Source of the DNA: Bipolaris cookei
Taxonomy: Eukaryota; Ascomycota; Dothideomycetes; Pleosporales; Pleosporaceae
Assembly (NCBI GenBank): GCA_002286855.1
Contig: NRSV01000062.1
Span: 96,172-160,171, forward strand
Direction: 5' to 3'
Length of the DNA stretch: 64,000 nucleotides
Positions within the stretch are counted from its first letter, which is position 1. Each line of letters begins with the position of its first letter. Shown piece after piece: positions 32,398 to 43,042 of this stretch. Below the pieces are notes generated by a model. It did no database searches and was not told where the DNA came from. It saw nothing but the letters and a program-made list of their open reading frames with translations. The translations under genes were made by a program, and so were the position numbers.

Positions 32398-33929
32398 TTT
32401 CCAGACGCTCTAAAGAGACAATTGAGCAGAGTTTCCGCGACATCGCCGACCAGGCTAAGATCGCTGGGCGGCGAGACCCGCAGGCGAATATCTTCAAGCT
32501 AGTGCACGACTAGCTGTGTGACTGCAAGCAGCGGTGGCTACTTGTGCTAGACAACGTTGACGACGCTCGCTTTCTTCTTAGTAGTCAGGTAAGCGGCGGC
32601 AGCCAAGGCCAAACCACCAACGTGCAGGTAATTCGGAAACCGCTGCGGGAGTATCTCCCTCACTGCGAGCGCGGCTCTATCCTCGTCACGACGCGGAACA
32701 AGGAAGCAGCACTAAAGCTAGTCGAAGAACGCGACATTCTTGGTATACAGCCGATGGACAAGGCGCAGGCGTTGGCACTATTTGGCAAGAAGCTGGAAGC
32801 GCAGAGTGACAAAAGCGATGTCGCCGAGCTCGCAGTGGCGCTCGAGTGCATGCCACTCGCTATTGTGCAAGCTGCAGCGTACATCTTACGAAGAGCACCA
32901 CTATATTCGGTGGCACGGTACCTCGGAGAGTTTAGGAAGAGCGAGCGCAAGCGGCTACGTCTGCTTACCCACGACGACAGTTAGCTCCGGCGCGATTGGG
33001 AGGCGAAGAGTGCGATTGCTGTTACATGGCTAATCGCATTTGAATATATACAGCAGACGCAGCCAAGTGCAGCGGACCTTCTCTCGCTAATGAGTTTCTT
33101 TGACCGACAGGGTGCTCCAGTGGCTCTACTTAAGCCTCGCGCTGAGCGAGGGGAAGCCCAGACAGGCCAGACAGAGGCGGACGATGGCAGCGACGATGAG
33201 TCGGAGGACGACATTTCACATTCAAACGCAGGTGACGACGAATTTGGAGATGCCGTAGCAGTGCTGCAAGACTTCTGCTTTATCTCTGTTGACACTAGTG
33301 GCACGAGCTTTGAGATGCACGCGCTAGTCTAACCAGCAATGCGGATATGGTTCGAGGACAATAGCAAGCTTGAGCGATGGAAGCAGCAATTTGCTAGTAA
33401 TCTGCATGCAGCATTTCGGACGGGAGAGTACGAGAACTGGATAGAATGCCAGGCACTCTATGCGCATGCTAAGGCCGCCGTAAGGCAGCGACTCAAAGAT
33501 GAGTTGGCGATAGTAAAATGGGCAACGGTGCTCTACCGTGCAGCGTGGTTTGCGGAGGAGACAGAAAAAGTTGCCGATGCTGAGATGCTAGCTACGCAGG
33601 CGACGAAAGCACGGAAGACAGTGCTAGGGGAAGAGCATGAGGATACGCTATGGAGCATAGCGATGGTTGGGTCAGCATATACGCTCGGGGGCTGGTGGGA
33701 CGGGGCTAAGACGCTGCAGGTGCAGGTGATGGAGACTCGCAAGACGAAGCTCGGAGCAGACCATTCACACACGCTGGCCAGCATGCACAACCTGGCGTCG
33801 ACATGGAAGGCACAAGGTCGGACAGCAGATGCTGTAGCCTTAATGAGCCAGTGTTTACAGCAGCGTCAGCGAGTGCTAAAAGCTAGCCACTCTGACATTC
33901 AGTCTTTTTTAGTTGCCCTAGAACAGTAG
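32398..33929 (+). pseudogene. NB-ARC-TPR NLR, body of the broken gene (three in-frame stops)
   Basis: One frame runs from about 32398 to TAG 33929, interrupted by TAG 32511, TAG 32982 and TAA 33330. It starts mid-domain (IEQSFRDIADQAKIAGR) and carries Walker B (RWLLVLDNVDD), the RNBS-like GSILVTTRNKEAA, and the GLPL-like ECMPLAIVQAAAYI. An acidic insert and a C-terminal TPR array of kinesin-light-chain type (ARKTVLGEEHEDTLWSIAMV and two further units) follow. The first stop replaces Trp in the usual VHDWL; the others fit Gln codons. It lacks its own P-loop, which lies inverted next door. Fungal NB-ARC-TPR proteins are thought to act in non-self recognition. Confidence 0.8.
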
Positions 33930-34816
33930 GAAGCCGAGTAGCTTAGTGCTGATTGTCAGGCACTGCGCTGACTATATATACTATTGTCAGATTGTGATGG
34001 TTCTCAAAGATGGGATAAGACTGTGATTGTTCGTTTTGGATTGATTGATCTCTCTCTGGTTAATCTAGAGGCGCGCCCGCGCGCCTCTTGTAGAGTCTTC
34101 TCGCTACTGCTTTTTGTGTAGAATAAAACTTATTGCTTTAGCCCCGCCTGGGGATCTGGTCTTGGCAGTGCGCTCCTATTGACTATACCCAGAGACTCTA
34201 GATACATAAGTGACCACTAGAGCCTTTTCCATTTGTCCTGCGTACCCCGCACTTCAATTTATTACGTAATTAATATGTAAGATCATCGATCACCGCGTCA
34301 ATCAGAGTGGTGATAAGCATGGATATAGGGTGAGAGTAGAGTCCAAGCTGATCTGCAGGCCTTGGTCCCTCGGAGCTGTGAAAGCAACTATGATTCTTAA
34401 GTGACTCATCGCATGTTTCAATAGCGACGTAGGTTTTCGAAGATTCCACGGAAAGACAAAGTTGTCCTTATGCAAACGGCTGGGCCGACCGCGTCTTCTG
34501 ATAGTACGCTACGCCTTTGGGGCGTCATGCATTATTAGCTATGTAATGTTAGCAGGGTGATCCGTCCGTCAATAGAACACGTTAGGCACAGGCCATCTCC
34601 TTAGCGAAAGTGAGGAACTTTAGGTTTATAGAACAACGGAGGGCAGATTATAGTCGTAGCTACTTGCTATTGCTGTACATACGTGTCTTATATAGCCTTG
34701 TGGGTGAGACTAGATATCAAACTATACTGCAGGGTTCTTTCCAATAACAAAACTTTACGCCTCTTCATCGATAATTATGTCTCTTCAGCAGGACTTCCAC
34801 ATAGCTCTCAAATGCT
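33930..34816. other. Intergenic with a GC-rich hairpin
   Basis: A 9-bp stem (AGAGGCGCG / CGCGCCTCT) at 34067-34088 follows the NLR pseudogene. Otherwise no gene is supported. Confidence 0.45.
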
Positions 34817-35563
34817 TTACCAATAGCAGCCTGAATTGACTTTCTTACATTTCGTGCACCTTCCTTGCAACACTTCCATTGATTGATGCGAGTGACATAA
34901 TTGACAATATCCAATTAAACGAATGGTAACGTAGCACCTCAATAGATCCTTAGTGAAGTCGGGAATTCCAGAGAGGACCTTGTCGTACATTTCCGCGACC
35001 TCCTTGTTATCCAGCATTTCTGGGGAATGCTTCCGAACGGCCATGCAGGCTCTATTTCGTAGCAGTTTAATGCTGACAGGCGTTGTTTCATAAACATCGT
35101 GAAGTGAAGCTAGCAATTCGAGAGCATTGGATGATGTGGTACACCTAGAAGAGTATTTTTCTGCAGCCAAATGACACAAATTTGGAATGTCATACTGGTC
35201 TGCAAGTGCAAACATTCTTGCGTGAAGTTGAAGTAGGGACATATCTGCTTCGTCCGGTAGGCAGTCATCATACTCAGAGCTGTACAAGAAGTCGACTAGT
35301 TTCTTCAGTTCAACGTGGTTCACGTGATTCATCTGGATAGTCCCTGTGAACTCTTCCTGGCATCGTTTTAGTAACGGACGGAATCTCATATGATGGCGCT
35401 CACTTACCTGAAACCCCCCAGTACATGCTTTGTACAACACCTTTGATTGAGGACAGACAATGATACGGTGGACGTGAAAACTTCCAGCATTATGACTGAG
35501 CTCAAGGTCCGCGAACTCGCCACAGTCTCGCATCCTATCCTTTGTTAATGCTATGCGAAACAA
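34817..35563 (-). CDS. BTB/POZ domain protein, two exons
   Basis: ATG 35563. The BTB fold begins at about residue 17 (FADLELSHNAGSFHVHRIIV) and continues through HVELKKLVDFLYSSEYDD and a BACK-like helical region. A 51-nt intron (35357-35407, GTAAGT...CAG) interrupts the domain; retaining it also keeps the frame, but splicing restores normal BTB spacing. The C-terminus has paired Cys (CQLCH ... CTKCKK) that could bind zinc. BTB proteins form dimers and often recruit Cullin-3. Intact and probably expressed. Confidence 0.75.
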   Translation of the reverse strand: MFRIALTKDRMRDCGEFADLELSHNAGSFHVHRIIVCPQSKVLYKACTGGFQVSERHHMRFRPLLKRCQEEFTGTIQMNHVNHVELKKLVDFLYSSEYDDCLPDEADMSLLQLHARMFALADQYDIPNLCHLAAEKYSSRCTTSSNALELLASLHDVYETTPVSIKLLRNRACMAVRKHSPEMLDNKEVAEMYDKVLSGIPDFTKDLLRCYVTIRLIGYCQLCHSHQSMEVLQGRCTKCKKVNSGCYW

Positions 35564-36079
35564 GAAATCGCATGTCCTACTTAGAGATGGCTGAGAGGAG
35601 TTGATCGCCGGCTGCCTGAGTACACATCACCAAGTGGTTTCCTGACTAGGTCAGCTGATTCTTAGGCGGGAAATTTCAAATTATAAGCTGAAGTTGGAGA
35701 TAACTATGTAATATAACTAGTTACAGTCGCTAGCGATCGCAGCTTCACCCCTGCTCGCAGCTACAACATCGTTTCCGCCAACATGGAGACAGGGGTGCCT
35801 AGCCCCACCTACTCTATTAGGTAAGGTGTTCGGACGTGCTTACGGCTAGATAGACAGCTTTTGGCTCGCTGCGAACAATAGTTATGTAAGAATGAAACGA
35901 AGTTGTGTATTAGAGTAACGTTTCCTGCATCTCTAAAGATACTGTACTTCAAAAAGAGGTAGCTAGAGAACGTAGGCTAAATATTATAAAAGTACGTCTG
36001 TTTTACTTCTTTTGAATGTCATCAAATGATAACACCTAGAAGTAGTTAAAGCGCACTAGGGAGAGCGTAACTAGAAAAG
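35564..36079. other. Intergenic, includes left copy of an inverted flank repeat
   Basis: The notable part is 35716-35881, annotated separately; nothing else was recognised. Confidence 0.5.
35716..35881 (+). repeat. 3'-flank repeat of the NACHT-WD40 pair, left copy
   Basis: Matches 47691-47864 in inverted orientation, starting ACTAG(C/T)TACAGTCGCTAGCGAT and ending GACAGCTTTTGGCTCGCT. Both copies lie just beyond the 3' end of a NACHT-WD40 gene, so the duplicated unit extends past the coding region. Confidence 0.75.
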
Positions 36080-39000
36080 CTAGTAAGACGAAGAGAACCC
36101 AAGGAGCATTATCGTCCCAGATCTAAAGCCCAACGCAACTAGGCTATCTTGAATAGCGGTACAGCTAGGACGATAGTTTGGAGGAAGCCAAAGCATGTCT
36201 TCTGAGTTGACTGCCAGCCACCGGTCTTTGACAAAGATGCGCCCAGAAGGATGCCATTGAGAGATTTCCCTAGAGAGTGCTGGTAAAGGTATGGGTATTG
36301 ATCCTTGATCAGTTTCTATATGTGCTCCATCCCTCGAGAAGGCCACGCTCCTGATACCGCTCGTATGGCCCTTGAGGGTGTGCAGCGGCTGGCCAGTCTT
36401 CGCATCCCACACTCGCACCGTCATATCGTCTGAAGCGGATGCCAGTCGATCTCCTGCTGGCGAGAAGGCCACGCTGTTGACCCAGCCAGTATAGCCCTCG
36501 AGCGTCTGCAGCGGCTGGCCAGTCTTCGCATCCCACACTCGCACCGTTTGATCGAATGAAGCGGATGCCAGTCGATCTCCTGCTGGCGAGAAGGCCACGC
36601 TCCTGACACTGTCCGTATGGCCCTCGAGGGTTTGTAGCGGCTGGCCAGTCTTCGCATCCCACACTCGCACCGTGTTATCGTCTGAAGCGAATGCCAGTCG
36701 ATCTCCTGCTGCCGAGAAGGCCACGCTGTTGACATCGCTGGTATGGCCCTCGAGGGTGTGCAGCAGCAGCCCCATCTTCGCATCCCACACTCGCACCGTC
36801 ATATCGTCTGAAGCGGATGCCAGTCGATCTCCTACTGCCGAGAAGGCCACGCTGTTGACACCGCTCGTATGGCCCTCGAGCGTCTGCAGCAGAGGTCCCG
36901 TCTTCGCATCCCACACTCGCACCGTCATATCGAATGAAGCGGATGCTAGTCGATCTCCTGCTGCCGAGAAGGCCACACTGGTGACCCAGCCAGTATGGCC
37001 CTCGAGCGTCTGCAGCGGCTGGCCAGTCTTCGCATCCCACACTCGCACCGTGTTATCGAATGAAGCGGATGCTAGTCGATCTCCTGCTGGCGAGAAGGCC
37101 ACGCTGGTGACCCAGTTGGTATGGCCCTTGAGCGTGTGCAGCTGCTGGCCAGTCTTCGCATCCCACACTCGCACCGTGTTATCGCCTGAAGCGGATGCCA
37201 GTCGATCTCCTGCTGGCGAGAAGGCCACGCTGGTGACACTGCTCGTATGGCCCTCGAGCGTCTGCAGCAAAGGTCCCCAGTCTTTCTCTAGCCCACACTT
37301 CACCTGCACTTCCTTAGGCATCTCCTGCCTAAACTGATGCCTCACTATGCTTCGCTCTGGCGCAAACACCAACGCTCCGTAGTACACCTGCAGCGGCGCT
37401 TCCTGGATCCCAGATCCACTCCACATCGCGAAGCGCAGTGCATCGTGCACGACATTCGACACTGTTGTACTTGCTGTTCTCTTGTGCATAGTTTAGTAAT
37501 AATGTTCTTGTCGTGCTAGTCTTGACTTACATTAAGGACCACTTCTAGCTTCTGCAGTGCTAATATCGCTTCTGGCATCGTTTGCAACAGGCTCATCGCC
37601 TCTAGCCAGTAAAGTAAGCGCCTCTGAAAGAAGCTGTGTACTTTTCCCCTATCTACTAACATATCGCTGCAGGCATATCCGCCTGCCTGCAGATGCTCCA
37701 CCCAGTACTCGCATGCATACGCTATCTGCGGCAGACAGCTACCCTGGACGTAACCTGTCGCCTCCTGTATTCGCATGCCAGGCTTCTGCAAGCTACACAT
37801 GTCTCTCCGCAGCGTGCTGTCCATTGCGTCTAGCAACCGGTAGGTCATTCGTTTGTGCTCTTCTTCTAGTGGGCCACTAAACACCTGCTGGCCGCTGCCT
37901 GTGGTAAAGAAGTCTCTAGCAGATAGATGGATGAAGGACACAACGTCTTCACGCATAATCAAGAATGAGCCGCAACGGCTAACAAGGTCGGCGACTGCTT
38001 GTACGTTACCAAACTGGTCTCTAGGAAGGTCTGCAGCTACGGCGAGCTCTCTAAGCTGCAGCGGCCGGAAAGCAAGCGTGATCGACTGAAGAATGGCTCT
38101 GCAGTACTCTGCAGTCCTTGCATCTTGCTCTGCTATCTGTGCCGTCATCCGCTCATACAGCGGGTCGAGTCCTGGCGGTAGTCCTCGCAGCACCTCTCGT
38201 GCGCGGTAGAGTGGGATGCTTTCTAGCTCTTTGCACACCAGCGAGACCCACAAGAAGGTGCCTTCTGCCTTGTCGCGGAGCTGCTGCTGCACCTCTGCTT
38301 GTAGGCCTGGGTCATACTTCTGCACGACCGCAAGCCGCTGCACCTTATAGTCGACGAAGGCCGCCACTGCTCTTGACACATGACTCGCCCTGACCTCGAG
38401 ACTCACCTTGACACCAGCTGCGTCTGGCTGCAGATATCGCGCGATCTCTGGCATGTTGCGGCTAGTCACCAGCCACTTGACCCTAGGCCGTCGCCCAAGC
38501 CGTCGCCCAAGGCTCGTGTCGGTGATGATACGCAAAAACTCAGGCAGGCCAGACGTACACTCGTCCAGCGCATCAACAAGCACGTACGTCAGCGGCAGAG
38601 AGGCGTCATTGAGCATGTCTGATAGTATCTCTCTTAGCGCGTGAATGGCGTTGGGCCCTTCGAAGAGCTTGCCTCCCATAGCCTCGTACCGCGTCTGCAA
38701 ATGTCGCATGAGCTGCGGTCTTTGCGCAACGAGCAGGTACATCAGCCCACGAAGGACGGACGCCGCGTTGTTGAGCTCTGGCCGTGTGCTCTGGCAGAAG
38801 AAGTACGTCACCAGACATGGAGAGCCGAGCTTCAGTTTGGTGAGTACTTTCACTATCGTTCTTGACGACAGCTGAGTCCTGTGTCCTTGCGACAGCTCGG
38901 CGATCACACCCATCACCATCATCGTCTTGCCTTTGCCCGGGTCGCCCTTGATCCACAGCAGCCGCGACTCGTCCTGCGTCTTCCATCGCTGGAAGCTGAC

Positions 39001-39246
39001 GTCGTCTAGTATCCATGCGTAGCAGTCTCGGAGCAGCTTGTCCTTGTCGCCCTCGATGCGCGCCCGGTCTTCCCGTGGGTCCGTTACGCGCAAGTCGCGC
39101 AGGCACTGGTGGGGGGAAAGATCGTTAGCCTTGCGAGGCCTTTCTGGAAAGTGTACATCGCCTTGGACATTGCCAAGAATGGCGATCGCGTTGCCGTCGA
39201 TTCTAGTGCTGTCGTATGTTGTGGTGTGGCCATGTGGAGAAGGCAT
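36080..39246 (-). CDS. NACHT-WD40 NLR, paralog 1 (1038 aa)
   Basis: Exon 1 39246-37531 and exon 2 37480-36080 join across a 50-nt intron (GTAAGT, ACTAAAC branch, AAG). Residues 12-33 form a Gly/Asn/Val motif (IDGNAIAILGNVQGDVHF) placed where fungal NLRs carry amyloid-type signalling motifs. The NACHT domain follows: P-loop GDPGKGKTM at about 101-109, Walker B YVLVDALDEC at 221-230, WLVTSR sensor at about 258. The C-terminus has seven nearly identical 42-aa WD40 repeats plus a partial eighth (GHTSSVTSVAFSPAGDRLAS type), as in the het-d/het-e/hnwd class of Podospora. No HET domain is encoded. Frame intact. Confidence 0.88.
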
Positions 39247-39629
39247 CCGTGCGGCTTGCCCCTCTTTTGGGAGTGAGGTCTAGGGGCTGCTCTGTATTGC
39301 TAACGGGTACAGGCGGGGCGTTCTTTTAAGAGCGCAAGATCTCAATCTCCAAGAGTGACCTCTTCAGATTGCAGCGAACATTAGTAGGCTTGCGAAGAAC
39401 ATGAAAGCCATCGAGAGTCGAGTGGATGCGCTCATGTTGCCAAGTCTACAGCTGAGAGGCAGGCGCTAAACTTCGCCTCGCTGCCTTCAGCCTTAGCTAT
39501 ATATGCTACAAAAGAGAACGACATGCTTTATAACCTATATAGCAAGCTGAGACATTTATGCTAGTGTGGCAGGGTTGGTATGTTTAAGTGTCTATTGCTA
39601 TCTACAAAAGTCTAACAGAACATACTAGG
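39247..39629. other. Upstream region of NACHT-WD40 paralog 1
   Basis: No gene seen; presumably promoter of the minus-strand NLR. Confidence 0.45.
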
Positions 39630-40467
39630 AGGTGATTGGCGGCACAGCTGCCGTCTCTCAGCTGCTCGGTCAGGCGATTACCGTCATTTAAAAGATACAG
39701 GATGCGAGAGCAAAAGTTCACGGCGCATTAGGTCGACTCGATGGCTATCAAAGCTAGCTAGATAGCTTACTTAGCACACTGCGACTTGTGCAAGACGAAC
39801 CCGAGCTGCAGACACCTCTAATTGAGAAGCAGGTTCAGAAAATCATCGATATAGCAAAGGAGCTGCAACGCCTGCTCAATACATTTGCTACTCAAATGAC
39901 GAAAAGCAAGACCAAACAGTACACACACGCGTTTGTTAGTGGTGATCGAGATGAGAGGGAGCTTGAGAATGCCATGACCCAACTAGACCGGGCGAAAGCA
40001 GACCTTACCGCGATGATCGTCACAACGCACGTCGGGCTAAGCGGGTCTATGCGCACTGGCTTCACGACTGCTCTAGCAGTAGTCCAACAGGTTGACCGAA
40101 ACGTGCAGAAAGTGCTTGGGGAGAGGCTCTCAATAGCTGCTTACCTCGAGGGACGATGTACAGACGAAGGAGGTACCGTAAAGCAGTCTAATAATACTAG
40201 TCTATGCTAACTGTGATAGACAATGACACGGCACCTTTCACAGCTAAGGACATCGAGGCGTTGGATCTTGTGGACAAAGTATCGTGGGTTAACAACGAAG
40301 CCTTTGACGATGCGGATATGTTCAACACAGATGTCGTCGAACGGCAGATCCACATACCTACTAAAAGGCTATACCAGGGCACTAAGGCGCACGGGAGGAG
40401 CACGGTCTTGCAAGGCAATGCAGATGCAGCAAGCATAGTGGCTATCCTGCAAGCCAAAAGGCGGTGA
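39630..40467 (+). pseudogene. NLR-type N-terminal helical domain remnant
   Basis: Frame 39630-40210 begins after a CTAG that could be an acceptor and reads GGTAAVSQLLGQAITVI. TAA at 39690 and TAG at 39756 then interrupt it before the long helical part (PLIEKQVQKIIDIAKELQRL and on). This resembles the N-terminal domains fused to fungal STAND proteins. A different frame, 40204-40467, continues with WVNNEAFDDADMFNTDVV and HGRSTVLQGNADAASIVAIL, possibly the next exon. No NTPase domain is attached. Probably a dead fragment of an NLR-associated gene. Confidence 0.5.
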
Positions 40468-41448
40468 CAGAGCCAACGGAGCTACCGTTCGACTGCATAC
40501 GCCAGTTGCCAGTAATTGTTGCGACAGACTTCTTGAAGTGATATAGCGGGTTATAAATGTGAATTGTGACCCAACATCTCCTCTCTCTCTCCACCCACTA
40601 CCGTCTTGTTATTATATTGTCACTGCCTTCATGCTCGTTTGGCAGGTGTTCGGATCGATCGTCTAGGCGCATTTGGTGATTGAGGAAAGAGTGCGTGCAC
40701 AAAATCAACGTCGACATTACGAGGGTTGATAAAGCGAGCTTCAGATAGCTTGTCACCATTGTCGTTCCTGCCTACTGTATGTCCATTCCTACGTGCCTGT
40801 ATCCACTTTGTCTTCCGTGTCCTACTGTCGGCCGATCGCATCGTCAAGACGCGCAGTCATCACCCATCCACTTCTGCTCACAGTAAATGTTTAGGCCATG
40901 AGTTGCAATGATTGTGGGATCGACTGAATTAGTCAAGTAGAGAAGCGGTATGAGCGCGAGGCGGAGCGTGTCGGATAGTTGGGCCGATGTTTTTCGCAGT
41001 CTCGAGAATCTAGCAGAACTACAGCAGTTGCTTGTACTCGCGGCGAAGACATGGACGGTCTCGAGTGCGTCTGTATATAGGTTGGAGCGTTCATAGGAGA
41101 GCGCGTGTGCAAAAGGTATCTGCCCACTGTCTCTTCTTGATCGAACTGAAAGAGCGGCTATCGCATCGTGCTAGGCACAGTAAGGGACTAGAGTAGGTGG
41201 TGTGGTGTATAGGACATCCGACATCATTGCGCATGAGACGGACGGCGACGGTCGCACCCTGGCACCAGAGGTGGTGGGGGTACATGAAGCGATGCGGACC
41301 TGTTGTCGCTGCCTGTCGGTTGTTCAGCCCGCACACTCCCGATAGGCCGCCTCAGACCACCTCCCTTCCTATTGTGGAACTCAACGACACGTCACGACAA
41401 CAGTGCATGCCAGTGGTTGGCCTCGCACGGTGCGACATCCCTCCGACG
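40468..41448. other. Intergenic
   Basis: Contains a CT-microsatellite near 40580-40595 and the upstream region of the gene at 41449. An in-frame extension from 41197 exists but lacks conserved character. Confidence 0.45.
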
Positions 41449-42954
41449 ATGCCTGCTCGACGCACTCCTAGATCCCTGCGCGGGTCTCAACTAGCCACCT
41501 CAGGGTCCCAGCAGCTCTACGGCCGATCGCCGGACCTGCCCGCTCAGGCTGCCACCTCAAGCCCGCGTCCGCCAATGGACCCGGTTTCGTTCCCGTTCGA
41601 CCGATCCCACTTTTCAGGCGCGTCTACGGCGTCTCAGACCCATGATACCCAGGCAGCGGGAGATCCGTCGTCCTCTCGGAGCGAGCCGTTTGCGCTCCAG
41701 TCACCGTTCCCGGCTGCAGTATACCAAGAAGCGATTGCAGACGATCTGAGTAGGGATGCGTATAGTGTAGAACATGCAAGGCCGCGTTCAGGCAAGCTCG
41801 AACTGCTAAATCTGGACGAGTGGAACGAGAACGAGACATACGATGAGGAGCCGCCGACCTGCCTCCACTACTCGATCGAGTGGAAGGTCACGCTGAACAA
41901 CAAGCTCCTCTCCAAGGATACAGAGCCAGACCTAGTGCTAGCGCCTAGGTTCTACTGGTCGCTGTTCCTGCGTGAGAAGCTAGAGAAGCTACTGCAGAAG
42001 AAACTGTCGCCGAGTAAGCGTGTTGCCTGTGAAGACACTAACGTTGTTGTGTCAGTGACCGAGCGCTCAAAACGTGACTTGACGAAGCGCTTTGATGAAT
42101 TGGATGTCGACTGGTTCCTAGTGGAGAGACAGCTCTCCCAGTGGAGCGAGTCGTTTCGTGCAGGTAAGAAGCTGAGAGTGGACGTGTCGTTCAACTATGT
42201 AGAGATAGGACAGCCAGCTCCGGCGACATTGAAGAGGGGCGGGAAGCGGGGATATCCCTCCGCTACGCAGCAGATGCTAGCCGAGAGAGACTCACAGGTC
42301 GATGCTGAGGAGGGAACGTCCAGTCTGCCGTCCGTTTGGCAGGATGTATACAACCTAATGCGATGTCCAGGCCCGCCATGCAGTCTTGGGCCTCACTGCT
42401 GGCGCGACCTGCACGGAAAAAAGCACTATAAGCTGAGAACGCATCAGCTAAAGGCTTTGATAAGGCATGTAGCACAGGGGGGACAGCTGCGCTCCCATGA
42501 CGACGTGCCGGAAGATGTCCGTCAGCAACTTTATGCAGAAGAGCATCAGCAGTCAGAAAGACATCGGAGAACTACTCATAGCGCCCCGACAGGCCACGCT
42601 CCCATCCACATAACGAACGTGCTTCCCGGGTCCTCTTACCCCACATCAGGTCCAGCTGAAGTGCAAACCAAGCCTCGTCTTGATGTGCCTGGTTTCTTAG
42701 ACGCCGCGGTGGAGGAGTATAGTGACTGGCAGCAGTCGCGAGTCAGAAGGGAAGATCAGAAGAACAACATCCGCGAAATATGCGACATGGCCCTAGAGCA
42801 CGGGCTCGACCTGCAGCAGCTTCACGACGACCAGGATCCAGACTTTTTCATCTCACGGGGCATAAAGATTGGTGTTGCTCGGCGCTTCATACGCGACATC
42901 GAATACTGGGTCCAGCAGCAGGTGGTAGCTACTGGTCAGATTATTATAGATTAA
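41449..42954 (+). CDS. Unknown fungal protein, about 501 aa
   Basis: The frame is open from 41197; the ATG at 41449 is preferred as the residues before it look non-coding. A low-complexity N-terminus is followed by a well-structured central region (CLHYSIEWKVTLNNKLLSKD ... DLVLAPRFYWSLFLREKLEK). Next is a Cys/His cluster that may bind zinc (CPGPPCSLGPHCWRDLHGKKHYKLRTH). A C-terminal helical segment resembles small DNA- or protein-binding folds (DPDFFISRGIKIGVARRFIR). I do not recognise the family. It lies between the two NACHT-WD40 paralogs and next to a mariner transposase. Confidence 0.6.
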   Translation: MPARRTPRSLRGSQLATSGSQQLYGRSPDLPAQAATSSPRPPMDPVSFPFDRSHFSGASTASQTHDTQAAGDPSSSRSEPFALQSPFPAAVYQEAIADDLSRDAYSVEHARPRSGKLELLNLDEWNENETYDEEPPTCLHYSIEWKVTLNNKLLSKDTEPDLVLAPRFYWSLFLREKLEKLLQKKLSPSKRVACEDTNVVVSVTERSKRDLTKRFDELDVDWFLVERQLSQWSESFRAGKKLRVDVSFNYVEIGQPAPATLKRGGKRGYPSATQQMLAERDSQVDAEEGTSSLPSVWQDVYNLMRCPGPPCSLGPHCWRDLHGKKHYKLRTHQLKALIRHVAQGGQLRSHDDVPEDVRQQLYAEEHQQSERHRRTTHSAPTGHAPIHITNVLPGSSYPTSGPAEVQTKPRLDVPGFLDAAVEEYSDWQQSRVRREDQKNNIREICDMALEHGLDLQQLHDDQDPDFFISRGIKIGVARRFIRDIEYWVQQQVVATGQIIID

Positions 42955-43042
42955 GGCAGGCCCGGCTAGTTCAGCTTATTGGGTCATAGATGTGCGTCAC
43001 TTCTACTCTACTTAGACTAAATGCCTAATTACACGTACAAAT

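Noticed and set aside
34067..34088. GC-rich hairpin as a transcription terminator
   Set aside because: Intrinsic terminators of this type are bacterial; here it is only a structural repeat.
36672..37337. Plus-strand repetitive frame (SSEADASRSPAAEKAT type)
   Set aside because: Antisense of the WD40 repeats; the periodicity comes from the real gene.
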